Shown: positions 1 to 10,615 of the stretch, one piece after another
Layout of the letters: each line of letters opens with the position of its first letter
Position numbering within the stretch: the first letter of the stretch is position 1
Assembly: GCA_039090855.1 (NCBI GenBank)
Contig: CM076991.1
Location: 73,783,349-73,847,348, forward strand
Source: Macrothele yani
Lineage: Eukaryota; Arthropoda; Arachnida; Araneae; Macrothelidae
Direction: 5' to 3'
Length of the DNA stretch: 64,000 nucleotides
Program-made: the position numbers and the translations under genes
Notes under the pieces: model-generated
What the model was told of the DNA's origin: nothing
The model's database searches: none
The model's input: the letters and a program-made list of their open reading frames with translations, nothing else

Positions 1-1200
1 AAATATGAGCACGCACGATTACAATTTTCTAAAAAGGCCTAAGCCGAGACCTAGGGCTTTAAGACTGATTCTTTTGGCCTGAATAAGTGTACAACATCAT
101 TAACTTGAGTTGTTATGTAAACCTTATGAATATGAGCACGCACGATTAAAATCTGCTAAAAAGGCCTAAGCCGAGGCCTAGAGCCCTAAACTTGATTCTT
201 TTAGCCTGAAAAGTGTGCAACATCATTAACTTGAGTTTTTAGGTTAACCTATGAACATGAGCACGTACCGTTATTATTTTCTAAAAAGGCCTAAGCTGAG
301 GCCTAGGACCTTAAAATTGATTCTTTTTGCCTGAAAAAAATTGCAACATTATTAACTTGACTTTTTATGTAAAGCTTATGAACATGAGCAAGCACAATTA
401 AAATGTTCTAAAAAGGCCTAAGCTGAGACCTAGGGCCCTAAAATTGATTCTTTTTTGCCTGAAAAATTGTGTAACATTATTAACTTTACTATTTATGTAA
501 AGCTTATGAACATGAGCAAGCACAATTAAAATTTTCTAAAAAGGCCTAAGCTGAGACCTAGGGCCCTAAAATTGATTCTTTTTTGCCTGAAAAAATGTGT
601 AACATTATTAACTTTACTATTTATGTAAAGCTTATGAACATGAGCAAGCACGATTAAAATTTGCTAAAAAGGCCTAAGCGAGGCCTATGGCCCTAATATT
701 GATTCTTTTTTGCCTCAATAAATGTGCGACATTATTAACTTGACATTTTATGTAAACCTTATAAATATGAGCACGCAGGATTAAAATTTTCTAAAAAGGC
801 CTAAAACGAGGCCAAGGGCTTTAAGACTGATTCTTTTGGCCTGAATAAGAGTACAACATCATTAACTTTAGTTTTTATGTAAACCTTATAAACATGAGCA
901 CGCACGGTTAATATTTTCTAAAAAGGCCTAAGCCGAGGCCTAGGGCCCAAAAATTGATTCTTTTTGCCTGAATAAATGTGCAACATTATTAGCTGGACAT
1001 TTTACGTAAACCTTATGAATATGAGCACGCACGATTAAAATGTTCTAAAAAGGCCTAAACCGAGGCCAAGGGTCCTAAAACTGATTTTTTTTTTGTCTGA
1101 ATAAGTGTGTTTACATAACAACTCATTAACTTGAGTTGTTATGTAAACTTCATGAATATGAGCTCGGGGGATTAAAATTTGGCAAAAAGGCACAGGTCTA
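1..1200. repeat. Satellite array, ~127-bp unit
   Basis: At least nine head-to-tail copies. The motif ATGAGC recurs at about 5, 132, 257, 384, 512, 640, 767, 894, 1021 and 1158, giving spacings of 125-128 bp and 137 bp for the last, most divergent copy. Each unit carries a run of A, then AAGGCCTAAG and GAGGCCTAGG, then TGATTCTTTT and CATTATTAACTT. Copies differ mainly by point changes. The array is cut by the left edge, so its true length is unknown. No coding frame crosses it. Confidence 0.95.
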
Positions 1201-1377
1201 TCTATGACTTATAATTAATGTTATATTTCGAAAAACCTACTTATGGTAAGGTGTTTAAAAGAAATTAAAAGTGTATTTTTTATACAATCCAATAATGTTT
1301 AGGTGACCAGTTTTTTAAAAACCAGCACCATACTCCAACAGATCTATAACAACAAAATTCTAAGTTTTCGATAAACT

Positions 1378-1605
1378 GACCATTCGGTGAAATGATCTTT
1401 CGATATAATGAACTTTTAGGTAAAGTAATCTTTCGGTGAAATGAACTTTTCGATCAAGTGTCCTTTCGATGAAATGAACTTTTAGGTGAAGTGATCTTTC
1501 GGTGAAATGAACTTTTCGGTCAAGTGACCCTTCGGTGAAATGTACCTTTCGATCAAGTGATTTTCGGCGAAGTGATTTTCGGTCAAGTGACCTTTCGGTC
1601 AAGTG
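1378..1605. repeat. Degenerate minisatellite, ~16-18-bp unit
   Basis: About thirteen imperfect units alternate between forms like CTTTCGGTCAAGTGA and CTTTTCGGTGAAATGAA. It lies directly upstream of a Tc1-type transposase remnant that starts at 1690 and could be the subterminal repeat block of that element, since some Tc1-like elements carry direct repeats in long ends. No matching block was seen on the other side. A minus-strand reading frame through it is low complexity and is only a by-product of the repeat. Confidence 0.75.
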
Positions 1606-1689
1606 AACGATACCCAAGGTCTTCTCGTTGCGCGCACTTGCCATTCGGACTCGTGATATTGTGTTGATTGCATCCTTTGCAAGTGAAGT

Positions 1690-2866
1690 ATGCCTCGAAG
1701 AAAATTTCGGAAGCAATTCGAGCAGGTGGAGGAGGTTGAGAGTGGCCGCGTCGTCTGGCTCTGGGAAGTAGGATGGTCTTATCGCCGTATTGCGCGCTAT
1801 ACCGGTCGTGCGGATATCACCATAGCTCGCTGTTGGCGGCAGTGGATAGAACAAGGCACGAAGCAGCGACAGGAAGGGTCTGGGAGACCTAGACGAAGCA
1901 CGGAGAGAGAGGACCGACGGGTTGTCCAACATGCGCGGAGTAACCAAACAGCCACGACTGCGGATATTTAGCGAGCAGTGGTGCCCTCCATGCATCGTCC
2001 GATTAGTGCCAGCACCACTGGCAGACTGCTGCACGACGTAGGGCTACACGCAGGCGAACCGTTACTATGACTGCCCTTAATACCAATGCATCGTCGCCAA
2101 AAAGTGCAATGGTGTGCCAGACTGTCGTGGAGCCACGCAAAATGGCAGCGGGCGATCTTCAGGGACGAGTCCCGCTTTTGTCTTGGAGACGACCAACGAA
2201 TACGTGTGAGGAGACACCTTGGTCAGCACTAAGATGAACTATTTGTTGTCGAGCGTCACACGTCCAGAAGGCCTGGTGTCATAGTGTGGGGTGAAATTGC
2301 ATACGATGCCAGATCATCTTTGGTGTTAATTACAGTCACTTCGACAGCCCAACATTACTTTAATGAGGTCCTGCAATCAGTGGCCCAACTTTTTCTGAAC
2401 TCACTCCGGTGCGATTTTTCAACAGGACAACGCTCGTCCGCATACTGTTGCTGCCTCGAGAGGTTGCCTTCAAGGCACTGACACTATGCCATGGCCAGCC
2501 GCATCACCAGACCTATCGCCGATTGGAAATGTGTGGGATACTATTGGACGCGCTATCCATATTCCACCCCCACCCCACAATCTTCAGGAATTGCGTGAGA
2601 AGATTCAAGCTTCATGGGATGGGTTATAACACACACCATTAGGAACCTGTACATCTCCATGCCGAAACGTCTGGCATGTTGTGTGAGTAAACATGGTGGC
2701 CCGACGTTATACTGAAAGACACTACTTATTGGTGTGTAGCTCAGTAAATATTGCCCATATCAGTTTCAATGTCTGATCATTTATTGTTCCTGGTTTACTT
2801 TCCTCCCGAATAGCATTGCAATCCGACGCGTCCTTCTAGGTGCAACTATTTTTTTGACCCTGAGTG
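1690..2866 (+). pseudogene. Tc1-like transposase, degraded
   Basis: The frame starts at 1690 with a basic N-terminus (PRRKFRKQF) and a helix-turn-helix region (WSYRRIARYTGRADI, then RCWRQWIEQG), followed by SGRPRRSTEREDRR, the usual linker of a Tc1 paired-like domain. A stop at 1969-1971 ends the first 93 codons, but the same frame continues with FRDESRF (first catalytic D) and VIVWGEIAYDARS. After a frameshift near 2415 it reads FQQDNARPH (second catalytic D) and WPAASPDLSPIGNVWD. The third catalytic position, normally E in PIEN, is G (codon 2525-2527). About 340 codons in all, the usual Tc1 size. A right terminal repeat may end at about 2864 (TTTGACCCTGAGTG then TA); no left partner was found. 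Inactive. Confidence 0.85.
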
Positions 2867-2871
2867 TATTT

Positions 2872-3115
2872 TGAATTGCATATCACCTGCATTTACGTCC
2901 CCAAGCGGCGAAGTTGTGCATCGAAAAAAAACCCGGAATGCAAGTAAGTATCATCGTTCTCACATTTCAAGCTTCCCAATGCTAAAAGAAATTTTCAAAT
3001 TGGACTAATAGCTGCAGAGATATGTGGTCAACAGACAATAGCTGCATAGATATGGGGCAAAGTGATAACATAACCACGATCATTTTTTATTTACAGAAGA
3101 CGTGCTAAAACGAGA
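2872..3115 (+). repeat. Fragment of the ~150-bp dispersed repeat family
   Basis: Aligns by eye with the inner end of the large array at 15,170-15,420: a stretch before ATTTACGTCCCCAAGCGGCG, then TTTCAAGCTT, AAATTGGACTAATAGCTGCAGAG, and a terminal GAAGACGTGCTAAAA. The same end appears inverted at 19,107. A short internal duplication of the AATAGCTGCA.AGATAT motif is present near 3,010-3,060. Confidence 0.7.
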
Positions 3116-4204
3116 GGCAAAATTCCTTTGTTTTCTGTGCGTATTCATCGCAGTCAGAAAAGAGGTGGTAAATTTGAAGAAAGCTCCAACTGACGACCCA
3201 GAGACAGAATTATTGTGGTCCCTTACCTTGTAGTGGGTAGAACTTAGCATGATCCTCTGCACGTGGTGTATGGCTTCTCTCGCTCTCCAATCACATTTTG
3301 TTTTTCTCCGCTTTGCTTTACGGTGAGAGCTTTTGAGACAGAGTGTTTGACTGCCGATCCTCACGGTGTTTCGAACCTAACTTGGCCTGATTCCTTCAGT
3401 ATCACCTTCACTTTGGCGAAAGGAGCCGGGCATCTTTGATTGACCGAAATTGAAGGGAGCAAACTCTTCTCAGCCGAGGGGAAGGGCGCTTTCTCCACCG
3501 AAAAATTCGCGGACCTAAAGCATACGAAATTGGCGGTATTACATGCAAGTGGAATTTATTTTTAAAGCCATCAACTTGCCAGGCCAGCAATATTGGGGAT
3601 ATCTTAACTGATGGGAGTTCTACCGCCTGCAATGAAAGGGCAAGGTCGGAAGAATATGTATTTTACGTGTAACGTCTTCCATCGCGGTTTCAAGCCATTA
3701 AGAGAAGTAGAAGCTTATGGAAGGAGACAGCATCCAGAGAATGGTAACAGAAACTTTTGCATCAATAAAGCAAAGTAACGATGCCACTCGAAGGATCTTC
3801 GTGAGCGACGTGAGGTTGAATTAATTTCTACAGTTACGAACTAGCGTGAAGCTCCATTCGGCCATTTGCCGGAACGAACAACGCTTGAGAGTATACTGCA
3901 AAATCTCACAAGAAATTAGCCTGACACAGAAAATCGATTACCGATATCTTGTAGATGAGAGGCTTTCACCTGTCTCTGTGGTTCCAGATGAGAGGCTTTC
4001 ACCTGTCTCTGTGGTTCCAGATGTTCGTCCATCACTAGGATTAATAACTCTACTACATAAACACACCGGGAAAACAATAACGGAATCTAATCTGTATTCT
4101 TTAATGTGGTGTTATATCACCACTTGCTTTAATTAGTTTTTTGTTTGGCATGCTATCAAAATGACTCAGTATCACATGCGTCAATTTATTCCATTCCATG
4201 CTCA
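3116..4204. other. No recognisable gene
   Basis: Short open frames of up to 96 codons exist on both strands but none has a recognisable motif or a believable coding context. The only structure I see is a 33-bp tandem duplication at 3,954-4,019. Confidence 0.5.
3954..4019. repeat. 33-bp perfect tandem duplication
   Basis: Two identical 33-bp units beginning GATGAGAGGCTTTCACC follow each other without gap, and a third partial start (GATG) follows. The length is a multiple of three, but I see no credible protein here. Confidence 0.9.
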
Positions 4205-5175
4205 GAAAATCCTTTAACTCCGCCAAATGTGCACGGGTGTGGTTTTTTTGTTCTTCACGGTCCTTTCTAACATGTCCAAGATTTTTTCATTCACATTTAG
4301 ATGGGGCGAATTTGCAGGCCAATTGAGATGTGGAACGTCTCTCTCATGTTCTTTAACTAAACCAATCCAGCACAATTCTAGTTCAATGGACACGGGAGTT
4401 GTCATCTTGAAATGCAGAATCCACCATGTGTCCTTCTTGTTCCAAAATCTGTACGAATGGCAATAATGAATTTATTAAAAATCCATAGATTTCATGCGAT
4501 TGGACACCTCAACGAATGGTCCACAACTCCAGTACTTGAAATATAGCCTCGAAGCATGACGCTTCCACCTCTTGTTCGCAGAGCACTTTGGACACATTCT
4601 GCGTTAAATGCTTCTTTTGCCTTCCGCAGGACCCCAGTGCCACAACATCACTGGAATACAAGTTCGTTGGACCATATTAGTCATCGCCACTGTTCAATGG
4701 TCCAGTGACGATGTTGGTTTGCCCAAACAAGGTGATTTTTCTTCTTGGCAGTTGTTAACGTTGGACGTATCCGGGCAACATGACTGAAAATGCCCAAGCT
4801 ATGCAGTTCTCTCTGTAGCGTTCGTTTCGAGACTGGTTTACAGAGTCCAACATTATGCTGTTGAAGCAGTTCTTGACGAGTATGGAAACTTGTAGCAGTT
4901 GTTTATCGTTCCAAACGCCCGTGATCCCGATTTGTCATCATAGAGTTTCTACCACAGTTCTACAACAGCTGCTCAGTCTACAGTAATAGCTTCCATACTT
5001 CTTCCACTGGAAATGGACCCTACTGACTGTTGACTCGGATAGTCCAACAAACTTCGCCACCTCTTGCAAGGAATGACCATGTTCTCTGCCAAAAGCAATG
5101 GCCTCTTTTTGCCATATTTTGGCAAAAGATGCCATTAGTTTTGACCGAGATGCTTCAAACACACATCTCACACAA
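4205..5175 (-). pseudogene. Tc1-like transposase, degraded
   Basis: Read on the minus strand from about 5,171: an N-terminal helix-turn-helix (GREHGHSLQEVAKFVGLSES, then TVSRVHFQWKKYG), then after several shifts HLVWANQHRHWTIEQWR and IWSNELVFQ, where the first catalytic residue, D of the usual WSDESRF, is N. RGGSVMLRGYI follows, and near 4,320 LNWPANSPHLNVNEKILDM, a diverged version of SPDLNPIENLWD. Stops and frameshifts are frequent, so this is an old copy. The second catalytic block is not readable. No paired terminal repeats were found. Confidence 0.8.
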
Positions 5176-5589
5176 CCGCAATCATGTGTGTTTAAGCCAT
5201 TCAGTAACTTCAGCTTTACTATCCATATTTGTACTTGTAAAGGGAAATACAGAATGCTACAGATACTTTAAACACACACCTCAGACAGTCACAATCATAA
5301 TCCAGCAGTTTCACTGTCCGTATTTATACAATTCGTTACGTTCATTATACAATTCGTTACGTTCATCAACTTTATACTTATGTACATGTTTCAATCAACA
5401 CTTCGCAATTTATTTTTTGTCTGGTGTGTTTATGTGTAAGGCTAGGACAAGAATTTAGCGTTTCCTTTAATCTTTTCAGGAGTAGGATTCACTGAACTGC
5501 TCTAGAAGAGAAATTATTGAATATTGTTTCTACATACACGACCAACGGCTTGACATCTGTTGATCATGTGGCTTACTGTATATACAGAA
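5176..5589. other. No recognisable gene
   Basis: A 142-codon plus-strand frame (5,030-5,458) overlaps the antisense of the neighbouring transposase and then runs through low-complexity sequence. It contains a 19-bp tandem duplication (TACAATTCGTTACGTTCAT) near 5,327-5,365, part of which (ACGTTCATCAACTTTATAC) recurs at about 5,817. I see no protein-family signal. Confidence 0.45.
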
Positions 5590-6740
5590 GTGCCAAAACA
5601 TTATGAACACCGCGTCTTTATGTAAATCGAAGCAACTGCAGGTAAACGACGGCGCGTGTAAAGGCCATGAAACTGTATTAATAACACCTGATACTGAGCT
5701 CTGTTCATCAATGCTGTTCGTGTTCGTCAGATGGGAAAGACAGCTGACTCAAGTGAATTTGGCAAAGGCCAAATTGCAATGTCCTGACGACTGGGTTAGA
5801 GCATTTCCGAGACGGTAACGTTCATCAACTTTATACTTATGGAGTAGGATCCAGTTCAGCGGATCCTACTCCTGAACAGATTAAAGCCTTGTGAGGTGCT
5901 CACGGTCAGCCGTGGTCAGTACATTCAAAAAGTGGTCGGAGGAGGGGAAATCCACGAATCGCATTATACCTATGAGCCGACCATGGCTCATCGATGCCAA
6001 AGGTCAGCGAAGGCATTAGTATGGTTTTAGTCAACAGAAGGAATACAATGGCACATCTCGCCAGTAATTTGAATGCTGGTGACAGGAGTAATGTGTCACA
6101 ACACGCAGTACATCTGAACCTGCTGAAAACGCAGCTGTTTAATGACCAGAAGCTCCGAGTGCCCATGCTAACCTCGGTTCACCGTTGAAAGCGACTACAA
6201 TAGGAACGCGAACATCAAAACTGGACCTTGACTGATTATCTGGTCCGATGGATCCCGTTTTACTTTACCTGGAGAAGTGTTGGCACTAAGATGCACCGCG
6301 GAAAATAAACAAGCCGATGGATAAAGTGTAATGCTTTGAGCAATGTTCTGCAGGGAAACCCTGGGTCCAGTCATTCATGTACAGGGAGGTATGATGTCTA
6401 CTACCTACCTAAACATCATTGCAGACCAGGTAAATCTTTTAATGGCAACGGTATTCCTCTCTAATAGTTCCTTCTTTCACAGTATATTGCGCTATGCCAC
6501 ACTGTTCGGGTTATTCGACAATGGCTCGCGGAACACGAGGAAAATTTCCAGGTATTGCTCTGGCCACCAAATTCACAAGACATCAATCCGATCAAGCATT
6601 TGTTGTTTGTGTTGAAACGGTAAATCCGATTTACGGCTGCTCAATCATGTAACTTACAAGAGTTAAAGGATCTGCTGGTAACGTATTCATAACATATTCC
6701 ACAAGATACATTTACTGTAATGTATTCAGGCATCTTCTCG
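5590..6740 (+). pseudogene. Tc1-like transposase, heavily degraded
   Basis: Begins near an end-like sequence (ACAGAAGTGCCAAAACATTA). In broken frames I read MGKTADSSEFGKGQIAMS from about 5,731, then a region resembling the second half of the paired-like domain, VPMLTSVHR near 6,160, IIWSDGSRFTLPGE near 6,240 (first catalytic D kept, following E changed to G), and from 6,343 MFCRETLGPVIHVQGG and TTYLNIIADQVNLLMATVF. The second and third catalytic blocks are barely readable. Many stops and shifts mark an old, dead copy. Confidence 0.75.
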
Positions 6741-7696
6741 GGGTGTTTAGCCCCGAAAATCCATGAACGCCAACCCTGTAGATTTTGGGCGATCTACCCT
6801 CATATTAGCCTAATCGGTTTTCGTTTATAGATAAATATTTGGAGAATTTACTTAAAAAAAATAAGAAAATTACGGAAAATATTGTAATAATTAAAAAACC
6901 CATCCCCATTGGACTTCAAAATTTCTATCATCCTTTAATAAAACCTTTTAACAGTCTTCACTGGAGGGGCAATTTTTCAAACACTGACAACTTGGACTAC
7001 TTCCGCAATAAAACCCTAAATCCACGAAGTAGAGATGTTTGCATTGCAATAAATCATATTTTGGAAGCTGGCATTCAGCTTTGTTTCAGTCTTCTGGATG
7101 TTGACTTTTCTTGTATACGGTTAATCCTCAGTGTAGCTAATGAGACGTTAGGGCTTCCAAAATATTTGCTACCTAATTTTTAACAATAGCAAGTTGTTAG
7201 AAATTGTTCCCATAAGCTATTTCTTCCCCTTGCGTGGGAGGTTTACACTCTGTGACAAAAGAAAGAAAAAACATCGAGGCACCTCCAACTGGCATTCAAA
7301 CAGTTGGTATTTTTTTACTATGTGCTAATCAAAATAATCTAAATGGGCTGAAACCAAATGGCAGGGAAATGGTTTACACCATACATTTTCAGGTAAATCT
7401 GTAATGATTCCTTAATCAGAAATTCGCTTGTACTAAGACGAGGACATATTTGGAGAATTTAATTGAAAAAACTCCTAATGTTTTGGGGGATTTTTTCCAG
7501 CACAGCGTTATCTTACTAGCGTCCTCAATATTTTACACCACACCATGATGAAATCCGTGGTGCATTACTGAATTAAAGCAAAGGTATAACATTTTTACAT
7601 GTATAATCACTTGTATGTATAGCTTTCTTGGAATTTGCATTTGCGAAACACGAGCTAAGAAAATTTTTACTCTATTTAAAAATCTTATATGTATTA
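6741..7696. other. No recognisable gene
   Basis: One 114-codon frame at 6,839-7,183 is lysine- and asparagine-rich with no motif I recognise. The stretch is otherwise AT-rich with no repeat structure that I could see. Confidence 0.4.
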
Positions 7697-8142
7697 TATC
7701 ATCATCAACAATTATCAATCCACTCCTGGATGAAGGTCTCCCTAAGTTTCTTCCACAACGGTCTGTCTTTTGCCAGTCTCCATGTTACTCCCGCATACTT
7801 CCGAATTTCATCCACCCATCTCCCATGTGGTCTTATTCTGGGTCTTTTCCTGTCCCTTGGAATCCAATCTAAAATTTCGGCTGTCCATCGATCGTCTGTC
7901 CTTCTGGCAGTATGTCCAGCCCATTGCCATTTCAGGGATTTAACTCTGATCATGATGTCTTCCACTCTTGTAATTTTTCGGATCCAAGAGTTCCTCTTCT
8001 TATCTCTCCTGGTTACACCAAGCATGCACCTCTCCATGCTGCTTCGAGTTGTCTGCAGCTTTTGTATGTCTCATTTTTCCACGTCTCTGCACCATACGTA
8101 AGCACTGGAAGAATGCATTGATCAAACACTTTTCTTTTAAGA
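7697..8142 (-). mobile_element. RTE-type LINE fragment, 5'-truncated, 3' end present
   Basis: Minus-strand copy of the 3' end of the same RTE family found at 52.4-56.9 kb. It encodes MERCMLGVTRRDKKRNSWI, WQWAGHTARRTDDRWTAEI and a C-terminal RPHGRWVDEIRKYAGVTW region, ending at about 7,705. The 3' tail is ATGATGATATA, as in the other copies. It is truncated upstream inside the coding region, just after the segment for LKRKVFDQCILP. A head-to-head plus-strand copy starts about 20 bp further on, across a short TA-rich stretch. Confidence 0.9.
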
Positions 8143-8162
8143 CATATGTATATATATATAGT

Positions 8163-9357
8163 TCATCATCAGTCAGTTACAATGGCTCTGAAATCCTGCG
8201 GTATTGAAGATGCATACATTAATATTATTAATAACATCTATGAAGATGCAAGTGCAAAGATTCGGCTGTTTAAAAATACAACACAAATAAAAATTGGAAA
8301 GGGAGTGAGACAAGGTGACACTATATCTCCGAAGCTCTTTAATGCCAAATTGGAAAATGTCTTTCAATTACAGACCTGCGAAAACAAGGGATAAAGTTTA
8401 ATGAAGATTATCTAACCCACCTTCGTTTTGCTGATGACGTAGTCATTTTTGCAACTACCCCATCAGAGCTGCAGAGTATGATCCAGGAACTTGAGAAGAG
8501 TAAAGAAGTGGGATAAAAATGAACTTTCAGAAGACAAAAGTGATGTTCAATGCTTTTACAAGAAATGAAAATTTATCGATTGGTGGAGAAAATCTGGAGA
8601 TAACAGACACGTACGTTTATCTTGGACAGCAGATATCAAGTGAGGGTCTCATTGATGAAGAAATTAATCGGCGTACAAAACTTGTCTGGAGAGCTTTTGG
8701 AAGAAACAGCATAATTTTCAAGAGCAATATGCCATTATGTCTTAAAAGAAAAGTGTTTGATCAATGCATCCTTCCAGTGCTTACGTATGGTGCAGAGACG
8801 TGGACATTAACTAAAAGAGACACACAAAGGCTGCAGATAACTCAAAGAAGCATGGAGCAATGCATGCTTGGTGTAACCAGGAGAGATAAGAAGAGGAACT
8901 CGTGGATCCGAAAAATGACAAGAGTGGAAGACATCATGATCAGAGTTAAATCCCGGAAATGGCAATGGGCTGGACATACTGCCAAAAGGACAGACCATTA
9001 TCTGCTGTCCAAGAAAAACGTACGTGTCTGTTATCTCCGGCTTTTCTCCATCAATCGATAAATCTTCATTTATTGTAAAAGCATTGAACATCACTTTTGT
9101 CTTCTGAAAGTTCATTTTTAATCCCACTTCTTTACTCTTGCCAGCAAGTTCCTGGATCATACTCTGCAGATGGACAGCCGAAATTTTAGATCGGTTTCCA
9201 AGGGACAGAAAAAGACCCAGAAGAAGACCACATGGGAGATGGGTGGATGAAACGGGAGTGACATGGAGGAGACTGGCACAATACAGACCGTTGTGGAGGA
9301 AACGTGGGGATACCTTCGTCCAGCAGTGGATTGATAATGGTTGACAATGATGATATA
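8163..9357 (+). mobile_element. RTE-type LINE copy, 5'-truncated and internally rearranged
   Basis: Starts inside the reverse transcriptase domain (VTMALKSCGIEDAYINI), passes GVRQGDTISPKLFNA and then, after a frameshift, LTHLRFADDVVIF with the catalytic FADD, and continues through NFQKTKVMFNAFTRNE and YVYLGQQISSEG to GHTAKRTDH at about 8,998. Here a 168-bp segment in the opposite orientation is inserted (see separate entry), after which the element resumes at 9,167 with RWTAEILDRFPRDRKRPRRR and ends WIDNG plus the tail GATGATATA. Six codons in the C-terminal region are missing compared with other copies (IRKYAG region). Not functional. Confidence 0.9.
8999..9166 (-). repeat. Inverted internal duplication inside an RTE copy
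   Basis: This 168-bp piece reads on the minus strand MIQELAGKSKEVGLKMNFQ through TDTYVFLGQQI, i.e. the same part of the element already present in plus orientation at about 8,475-8,640. Both junctions lie within one short sequence: other copies have CATCGATGG, and here CAT and ATGG sit on either side of the piece, with only CG lost. Confidence 0.85.
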
Positions 9358-9446
9358 TTGCTACAGAAAATTAATAGCAACTCTGGAAATTTCTGACGTT
9401 TTTGAGTTTCCAGTGTTGCTACAAAGTAATAAACTGTGTTGCAGTT

Positions 9447-10471
9447 ATGGGAAGATTAGGTGATATTTCACAACGAAAAGCTTCGCGAATGATGACTAAG
9501 TGAATTCGGCAAAAGAAATGCAGAAATTGCTCGGGTAACTGGGGTGCACAAGAGCACAGTTGGACGGAAGCTGGCAAAGATCCGTGATATGGGTGCAATA
9601 AAGAATGGCAGGCTGAGTAAATGTGGCCGAAAAATAAACTCCTAGAAGTAACAACGCATTGAAACGGTTATGTCTGCGAAACAGGTTCGTCTCGTCAACA
9701 GTTCTTGCCAAAGAATTGCGAGAGAGCTGTGGTACTGTTTGTCCTAGAACAGTGAGGAACAGGTTGCGTTCTATAGGTCTGACGTCTCATAGGACGATAA
9801 AGAAGCCATTGCTAACCGATGTACAACGCAAGAAACGTTTAGAATGAGCAAAGGAACAAAAGGATTGGAACACTGATAGGTGGCGTCAAGTGTTATTTTG
9901 TGATAAGACAAAATTGAACATCGACGGTAACGACGCGGGATTTAGTGTTTCGACAAAATAACGAGGTATTGCATCCCTCTTGCACACTTAAGACAAGAAA
10001 GTATCCATGCAGTGTTGTGATTTGAGAATGTTTTGCTGCTGATGAAGTGGGCAGAATCCATATGTTTGTGAGAGCACTGTCAACGCACAGGTGTACAAAA
10101 GTATCCTCCAGGTCAAGATGATGCTTTCAGGACGTGATTTCTTTCAGGGTCAGCCATACATCTTCCAGGACGATTCGGCCCCATGCCACCGTGCAAAAAT
10201 CATTAAAGCTTATGTGACGTCTTTAGGCAATGTTGTGCCTCTTCCGTGGCCTGGTAATTCGCCAGACGTGAACACGATTGCGAATTTGTGGCGCATTCTG
10301 AAAAGAAAAGTGCATGAACGTCACCCCATAAATAAAGTGGAACTGATTAACGCTATTACTGACGTTTGACACAACTGTATTTCATCCGATGTGTTGCGTA
10401 AGTTGGTTGATTCCATGCCGAAAAGGCATGCAGCCGTTGTTAAATCATAAGGTCGCCCAATGAAATATTAG
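9447..10471 (+). pseudogene. Tc3-like transposase, degraded
   Basis: Start chosen at the ATG at 9,447. Recognisable pieces in shifting frames are KSTVGRKLAKIRDMGAIKNG (helix-turn-helix region), RLSKCGRK, RVRLVNSS-type linker, ESCGTVCPRTVRNRLRSIGL, HRTIKKPLLTDVQRKKRLEW, WNTDRWRQVLFCDKTKLN (first catalytic D), FQDDSAPCHRAKIIKAY (second catalytic D) and LPWPGNSPDVNTIANLWRIL. The third catalytic position, E in the normal PIEN, is A in TIAN. The end reads SDVLRKLVDSMPKRHAAVV. Several stops and frameshifts make it inactive. It lies between the terminal repeats of the element at 9,364-11,935. Confidence 0.8.
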
Positions 10472-10615
10472 GTACGTAATCGTTTTTAAATTTGAACTTG
10501 TTACTTTGCCACGATATCTGTTAGCACATTTCTGTTCAAAACTTGTTCTGTTAAAGATATTCCCATTCTGTAAACTGATTTGACTTCTGAATGAAATGTG
10601 CTTTAAAATTTTATA

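Noticed and set aside
1..1200. CRISPR-like regular repeats
   Set aside because: The whole 127-bp unit is repeated, without variable spacers between constant repeats, and the DNA is eukaryotic.
1360..2034. Minus-strand open frame of 224 codons with DRKVHFTE repeats
   Set aside because: The repeats are the translation of the minisatellite at 1,378-1,605 and the rest is antisense to the Tc1 transposase.
6839..7183. 114-codon lysine-rich frame as a gene
   Set aside because: Composition is that of AT-rich random sequence and there is no motif or context.
7628..8101. 157-codon plus-strand open frame
   Set aside because: Antisense of the RTE C-terminus; the same antisense frame appears in the other RTE copies (52,432 and 55,586).
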